Assembly: GCA_011634665.1 (NCBI GenBank)
Contig: WAEK01000001.1
Span: 2,664,001-2,728,000 of the forward strand
Source of the DNA: Mortierella sp. BCC40632
Taxonomy: Eukaryota > Mortierellomycota > Mortierellomycetes > Mortierellales > Mortierellaceae
Reading direction: 5' to 3'
DNA length: 64,000 bases
The notes under the pieces were generated by a model that made no database searches, was not told the origin of the DNA, and saw only the letters and a program-made list of their open reading frames with translations. The position numbers were made by a program, and so were the translations under genes. Numbering within the stretch: the first letter of the stretch is position 1; each line of letters starts with the position of its first letter. Shown here piece by piece: positions 58,452 to 64,000 of the stretch.

Positions 58452-59496
58452 TTGAACGATTTGAGCCGTCGAGTAAAACAAACAAAAAAGCAAACAAAGC
58501 AAGAAAAACAAAACCAAAAAAAAAAAAAAAAAAAAAGCCAACAACAACAACAAAAATGAACAAGAACCCAAGTCTAGTCTACTCACGCAGCTTACCTGCC
58601 CATGATCTCATTTTACAAGGAAGCAATCGTTGTAGCGCCACAGAGAGAGGCAGCAGCAATTAGTATTAGTCTGCAGTAGTACCGGGTAGTTGAGACTGTA
58701 TCTATCCTTTCTTTATATTTCTCACCTTCGACTATCTCCCTGGAGTTTTTGGTCGAGGAGGTGCTGCAGTGTAGCACCTGCGAACATAAAATATTCATTC
58801 GTCTGTATTTCTTTTTAGCCCTACTCTGAAATGTGGCATCTATTCATCGAACTTTTTTTTTGTAGCGTTCATCTTTTGCTCGGTGGCAGTGTAGACACTC
58901 ACTCTTCTTTATGCGCAGGTCTATGCGACCATTCAAAAGAGTGTGCTTGTTCAGATGCCTGCAGAAAAAGTTGACCTATGTCAAACCACCTTTCTTTCAT
59001 TACAGAATGAAAAAAAGAGAGAGGAGAGAACCAGGATTTAGGTTTCTATTAAAAAAGAAAAAAAAGAGAGAGAGGTACCTCTAAACATGTTTGTATTAAA
59101 TGATTTGTTCATCGACATCAACGTGGTGAACCATACCAAGGAAAATCCGACAGGCCACACACATTCTTTCTCTCGTTTTTCTTCCTTTCGGTTGTCGAAA
59201 ATCTTGGGCCCATTGCCTTAGGCATCAGGATCACGACCTGGATCGAGGCACCTCAATAACTAGAGCTAGAGACCCAGCCCCGAACAAGTAGTATTTGCGA
59301 ACATGAACCGACGAGTGAAGTGAACTGTGGCGATGCGCGCTCTCACACCATTATACTTTTGAAAAAAAAAAAAAAAACCGCCCTGTGTAACTACAATAGT
59401 GGCCTTTTTTTCGATTTGTTCCCCCTTGAGCCTCCTTCTTTCATCTTCATCCTTCATCTTGATCCGACTCCTCATCTATACAAGCAAATCGCAACC
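58452..59496. other. Spacer between HAP5 and GOT1
   Basis: HAP5 3' UTR with an A-run (58517-58536) and (AAC)n, then about 800 bp of mostly unique sequence with only short frames, and an A-run at 59361-59376 in the GOT1 upstream region. No gene was recognised. Confidence 0.5.
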
Positions 59497-60631
59497 ATGT
59501 GGCTATCAGATACTCAGAGTACTATTCCAGTCTTGCATCCAGGCTCTTCATCTGTGTTCTGTTGCTGATGAACAATGACATGACACTGACCTGCTCTTTT
59601 CATCCCTTCGCGTTTTGCTTCATGGTGGAATAGAGATTGGAGTTGGCCTGACGGCCTTTGGCATCTTTTTCATGCTCATGGGTGTCATGCTGTTCTTTGA
59701 TGGTGGTCTTCTTGCCATCGGAAACGTAAGAGTGAAGGCCTCATCATGGCATGGACTCAACGGTCATAGCAGGAAACGGTAGACAGGACATTAGTCAGGG
59801 ACAGGACACTCTTTTTTCTTTTTCTTTTTTTTTTTTCTCTTTTTCTTTTTACATCATCGGACCTCATCAGTTCTTTCACCTCATCTGTGCAATGACATTG
59901 GCTCCATCTACCCTTTGGAGTGGCCAACCTATGCAGCGTCCACTGCCACATGTCACCACATACTCAACTGGACCACACATTCCATGTGAACTCATTATTC
60001 GCGGACCAAAGCTTTCGAGGGCGTAGCACAGGTTTCGTTTGGCGACAAAATGGACGGTTCTTTACCTCTTCGGCTTGTCCTAATATCTACTCCATTTCTA
60101 ATGCTCTGCCTGTTATAGATCCTGTTCTTGGCAGGACTCACCCTAGTCATTGGGACACAAAAGACGATATTTTTCTTTTCACGTCCACAAAAACTGCGGG
60201 GAACGATCTGTTTCTTCGCGGGTATCCTTCTGGTGTTCATCAAGTGGCCCATCATTGGTGTGATTGTCGAACTCTTTGGATTCATCAACCTCTTTGGGTA
60301 AGCGCTTGGAGATCTATGCATGAATGAAGTTAGGGAAAAGAGTAAGGGCGCGCCAGCCTTCTTGTGCGGGTCATTCACACTTAAATGTTTCCCACTTTAT
60401 AGTGATTTCTTCCCAGTAGTCGTGGGTTTCCTGCGGAAGCTCCCTGTCATTGGAAACATTTTGAGTGCTCCTGGAATCTCCAAGGTAAAGTTGTCAGAAT
60501 GAAGCAGACTAGGATGAGCGGCTCGTTGTGCTTTATTTTATTTATCTTTGTAGGAAGCTAACTCGACTCACTCTGGTATTGACGGTTCCTAGGTTGTCGA
60601 CCGCATGAGCGGACAAAAGTTGCCTGTCTGA
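59497..60631 (+). CDS. GOT1: GOT1 vesicle-transport membrane protein
   Basis: Five short exons (59497..59518, 59634..59725, 60119..60297, 60403..60484, 60593..60631) join in phases 1, 0, 2 and 0 to give 137 residues, the normal Got1 length. The sequence MWLSDTQKIGVGLTAFG, LMGVMLFFDGGLLAIGN, ILFLAGLTLVIGT, GTICFFAGILLVFIKWPIIG and DFFPVVVGFLRKLPVIGN is the family pattern with four membrane segments. Got1 functions at the ER-Golgi interface, in COPII vesicle and Golgi SNARE trafficking. Exon 1 is only 22 nt, and the Lys codon AAG is split across the first intron, which fixes both splice sites. Confidence 0.94.
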
Positions 60632-60764
60632 ACATTTGATTTTTTTTTTATTAAAAAAAAAAAAAAAAAAAGCGTGACTGCACCGAGTAAAAACTGCTGC
60701 TCAGCATTTCAGGCAACTCCCATTCCTTTGCCGCTATCATGCCCATTTGCTTCAGAACAGAACA

Positions 60765-62259
60765 ATGAGGAAAGACGCAATGCCCCTCTCGGATTCACCT
60801 TCGTCTGCCGCCCACTTGTTTACTCTCCCTCGGATACCGTATTTCTACTCCATTATCCCCTATCCTTTGGGACATACTTGTCAAGTCACAGAGCCACGCC
60901 AGCAAGATCAGCAACCGCATTCTTCAACTCTGTTACCACACTCAGTTCCACCCTCCTCACCATTACCCTGGCGAATGAAACGCCGCTTGGATCATGAGGT
61001 TGACCGAGAGCGTGGCCAGAGTAATGCCAACAGCTCACACGCCAATGCTCTCAGTGGTCCCAACAGTGTAAATAGTAACATCCATGAGGCTTCCAGGTCA
61101 GCTGGATATTTAGCTTCAGAGGCCTCAGAGCTGAGTGCAGAGAGTGTGGAGGGACGCGTACTGAAAAAGATGCGTTATATCAAGCTACACTCAGAGTAGG
61201 TTCAATTTCCAGGCTTTGCCACCATTTAATGCAAAAGTGTCTTGTTGGTCTCAAGCCTTTTTTTTTTTTTTTTTTTTTTTTCATTCTTTCTTCACTGCAC
61301 TGTCTGACCTGAGCTTGGCTTTTCTCAGATCTCCACCACACGAGTCAGTACCGCCATCTAGGGAACAGTACGGATATGAAGAAAGCACTCTACATGGGCA
61401 AGGGCCACATCCAAGTGGTGGTCTCAATTTAAATAGCTCACAAAGAAGTTTCCCTGTGGCGACTGGCCAACCATTACATAGCGAAGGCTTTAAGCATTTT
61501 CGCCCAATCACCATATCGACCAGGTCAGCAGAAGTAGACAGAATACCTGTATCCTCATCCAGGGATGCAGGACTGAACGTTATCGAGGCTATCCAGCCTG
61601 GGTCTTATTCTTCTAGCACTAATAATGCGACAGGGGCAACGACCATATACTCTGATATGAACAGTATACTACACCAGCTCCATGCTACGCGGTTTGGGAT
61701 CCCAACGGAAGAAATTGATGCATTCTTAGCTGAACGCCGAGAACAAGGCGATTCGCCTACTTTTGAAAACAACCACCCGAGTAGGGCACAACAAAGTACA
61801 AATGAGCAATGGCCTCAGGCTCATGAGCGACCCAACTTTGAACAGAGAGCGCCGCAGCAGGATCATAATCTCTATCATGGAGTACTGCCATTCACTGCCA
61901 ATACTGCATGGCACCAGGCATCTCAAGCAACCCCAGTCATGAGCGCACATCAGTCAAGAGGATTTGTAGAAGAGGACCACGACATGGATGGTGTGGATAT
62001 GACGCCTGCATATTCAAGATCCATGTCGACGAGTGATGGATCTAATCAATCTCTGTTGGTGCCGCCGCACCTCAATACGAGTCGGACTCGTGATCTCTAC
62101 ACACGGGGGCAGCCTCCTCCTGCGCCTTCACATTCCTCAAACAATCCATTTGCTTTAATGTCAAGTGAGAACACTGATACCTACCGAGAAATCAATGCTC
62201 AACTCCGTACGGCATTTTTAGCTAGAGCAGGAATGTCCCGGCGAGATAGTATAGTATAG
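60765..62259 (+). CDS. Hypothetical Ser/Gln/Pro-rich protein, 453 aa
   Basis: Two exons (60765..61195, 61329..62259; donor GTAGGT, acceptor CAG, phase 2) give 453 residues. The intron holds a poly-T run. There are no membrane segments and no known domain. The protein is largely disordered, with conserved-looking islands: WRMKRRLDHEVDRERG, SAESVEGRVLKKMRYIKLHSE, IYSDMNSILHQLHATRFGIPTEEIDAFLAERREQGDSP and a C-terminal YREINAQLRTAFLARAGMSRRDSIV. The basic KRR and KKMR motifs could be nuclear localisation signals. The long clean frame and good splice junctions support a real gene; I do not recognise the family. Confidence 0.65.
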
Positions 62260-64000
62260 TGGACTGAGAAGAAAAAAAAAAAGAAAAAGAAAAAGAAAAA
62301 AATCGAAAAAAAAGCAGTATTTGCACGACTATTGGAGAGTAGATCGAGAAGAAAAAGGGCTGGTCTATTTTTTTTTTTAACATTCTACACATTTGTAGAC
62401 AGTTTCACTGAAATGGGAGGTAGGAGCCCCTCCCCACTATCAAAATCATGAGATCAGTTTCTATACTCGGGGAGACTATGAAAGACCCCCTCTCTTCTAT
62501 TTTCTCCCCCATTCGCCTCACAAAGTTTATCTACTTTGAATTGTCATGGACTAGATTGATTAGATTGACAAGAGAGCTCTTGAATTGGTCCGTGTTACAT
62601 ACATCTGCTTTGTGCTTCGCCCAAAGTAGCAAATGGTAAAGCTAGGAATGAAAACACCTCATTGACAACCACAGAGATAGAAACATACTCGAAGGGAAAA
62701 AAAGAGAGGAGATGGGAGCGAAGGAGGGAAGAAAGGAAGGAAGAGAATGAAAGAGAAAAAGTAAAGAGGGGAAGAGAGTCCAATCTAGTAGAATTGGTCG
62801 ATGCACTTTTGTAAAAGAGTTTGATCCGCAGCCTCATCACTTGATTTCTACACATTGAGAAACACTGCTTTGGCTATTGTTGACTCCTTTCTGTGTCCTC
62901 AACTCCTTGCTGTTTTTTTTTTTTTTTTTTTTTTTTCCTTCTTGGTCAGGGCACTTAAATTAAAACACCAGCCAAAGCCCATTTCTCTAGGGGTCCCTGC
63001 AGCGGCAAAAAAAAAAAAAAAAAGCAGAAGACAAGATAGCAAGGTTATTATCGTGTATGGTGATTGTACTTTCTCTTTCTAAACTGAAATCTCTTCTTGG
63101 AAGACAGAAATGGTGAAGCAAAACGAACAGGCGCGTTTATACTTTTACCACTGAAACGCAAATTTTTGAGATCTGTGGCAATATAGTTGTATTGTGCTAA
63201 TCTTGCGAGAGTGTGTTCAAGGGTCACTCAGGGTTTCGTGTGAGAACACCAGTGAAGGTTCTTGATAGGTGTTGGTTGCTCTCTTGCAAGATAGGTCGTT
63301 CGTGTCGCAGACTTTGGGTTTCTGCAACGATTCTTTCGGCGGGTGTTGTGAGTCTTGGGGTAGGATCAGATATGTTTCGGGGCAGGATTCTGACAAGATT
63401 CGAGGTCTTTATACAATAGGGACATCGTGAAGGTCATGGAGAAGGATGTCGAGGGTATTCAGTCTGGCATATTTGTAGAGAGAGCAAGGGGGGCAGAGGG
63501 TGCTGAGGGGCATAGAAAGAGGATGAGGATGAGTAGAGAGAGACAGGAGAGAGAGAGAGTTTGCAAAGAGAGAGTTCTGATAGGAAATTTACAAAAAGCG
63601 ATTCAGCGTGTATAAAGTTCATAGGAAATGATGGGTATTACAGAGGTGTAAGTAGTAAACAACGGTAAATGGCTTGTAGCAGCTATGCGCTCATAGCGAC
63701 GATACTTTTTATTCACTCTTTCTCTCCTCCCTGCGTGAAGGGGGAAAAAGAGGAGCTAGAGATGTTCAAAGACCACAATAAGAGGGTGATCACTCCAATG
63801 GAATACCTTTGTCCGATGCCCATACAGGGGAGCAAACATCCCAAGGTTCTATGGGAGCATTTAGTTTATCCTTATCTACGTCCGGGAACAGTTTGTCAGA
63901 TCCTAGTCGTGCCGGGCCTCTGCCTAGGAGTAGGAACTGATCATGTGTGCACGTGAGGTGCTGTGGCTTTGAACTTGTTTGTGCTGTATGTCGCAGCAGA
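62260..64000. other. 3' end of window without recognised gene
   Basis: Begins with the A-rich 3' UTR of the hypothetical gene, then T-run and A-run tracts (62912-62936, 63008-63023). 63100-64000 is unique sequence with short frames only, the longest 95 codons at 63669-63956 with no recognisable product. It may be a promoter or 5' region of a gene beyond the window. Confidence 0.4.

Noticed and set aside
63669..63956. 95-codon frame near the window end
   Set aside because: No recognised motif, weak start context and no splice partners visible; insufficient for a gene call.

Overview
This is a eukaryotic, fungal window. Genes are split by many GT-AG introns, most of 60-250 bp. Homopolymer T/A runs, (CT)n/(GA)n tracts and other simple repeats fill introns and spacers. 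The protein set (NF-YC/Hap5, GUP1, URC1, RRG7, GOT1, a septin, a GH18 chitinase, a Crinkler/RHS-type NTPase) fits an early-diverging filamentous fungus. Mortierellomycotina is my best guess, but that is inference from gene content and style, not from a marker gene. Seventeen recognisable or well-supported protein genes, two hypothetical ones, one tRNA and one large DNA transposon were found. Exon joins were worked out by hand from phase-consistent splice sites and family conservation.

Layout, left to right. 1-1476 (+): 3' part of an HbrB/Bit61-type TORC2 subunit. 1895-2722 (+): promethin/LDAF1-like membrane protein. 3449-5129 (+): O-fucosyltransferase-family protein. 6090-7760 (+): mitochondrial succinate/fumarate carrier. 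8857-10057 (+): dienelactone hydrolase-family enzyme. 11641-14299 (+): J-domain fused to a TMEM185-like membrane domain. 14665-15833 (-): P-loop NTPase of the RHS/Crinkler type. 15834-21732: gene-poor. 21733-23585 (+): secreted GH18 chitinase with a chitin-binding tail. 24441-26203 (-): eIF5. 28163-32191: a 4.0-kb PIF/Harbinger-like element with about 530-bp terminal inverted repeats and two broken convergent genes. 32378-32458 (-): tRNA-Ser(CGA). 33183-36579 (-): URC1. 38696-41834 (+): septin. 42996-45214 (+): ARL8. 45336-50075 (-): large PH-FYVE protein. 51243-51416 (-): 57-aa membrane microprotein. 52056-54785 (-): GUP1 MBOAT. 55272-56795 (+): RRG7, divergent from GUP1. 57089-58451 (+): NF-YC/HAP5. 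59497-60631 (+): GOT1. 60765-62259 (+): unrecognised Ser/Gln-rich protein. 62260-64000: no gene recognised.

There is no operon or biosynthetic cluster. Neighbours serve unrelated housekeeping roles, although membrane-traffic and membrane-organisation genes are frequent (promethin-like, ARL8, PH-FYVE, GUP1, GOT1). The least ordinary items are the Harbinger-like element, whose arms are nearly identical although both genes are broken, the J-domain/TMEM185 fusion, the stand-alone RHS/CRN NTPase, and an in-frame alternative splice option inside the NF-YC histone fold.
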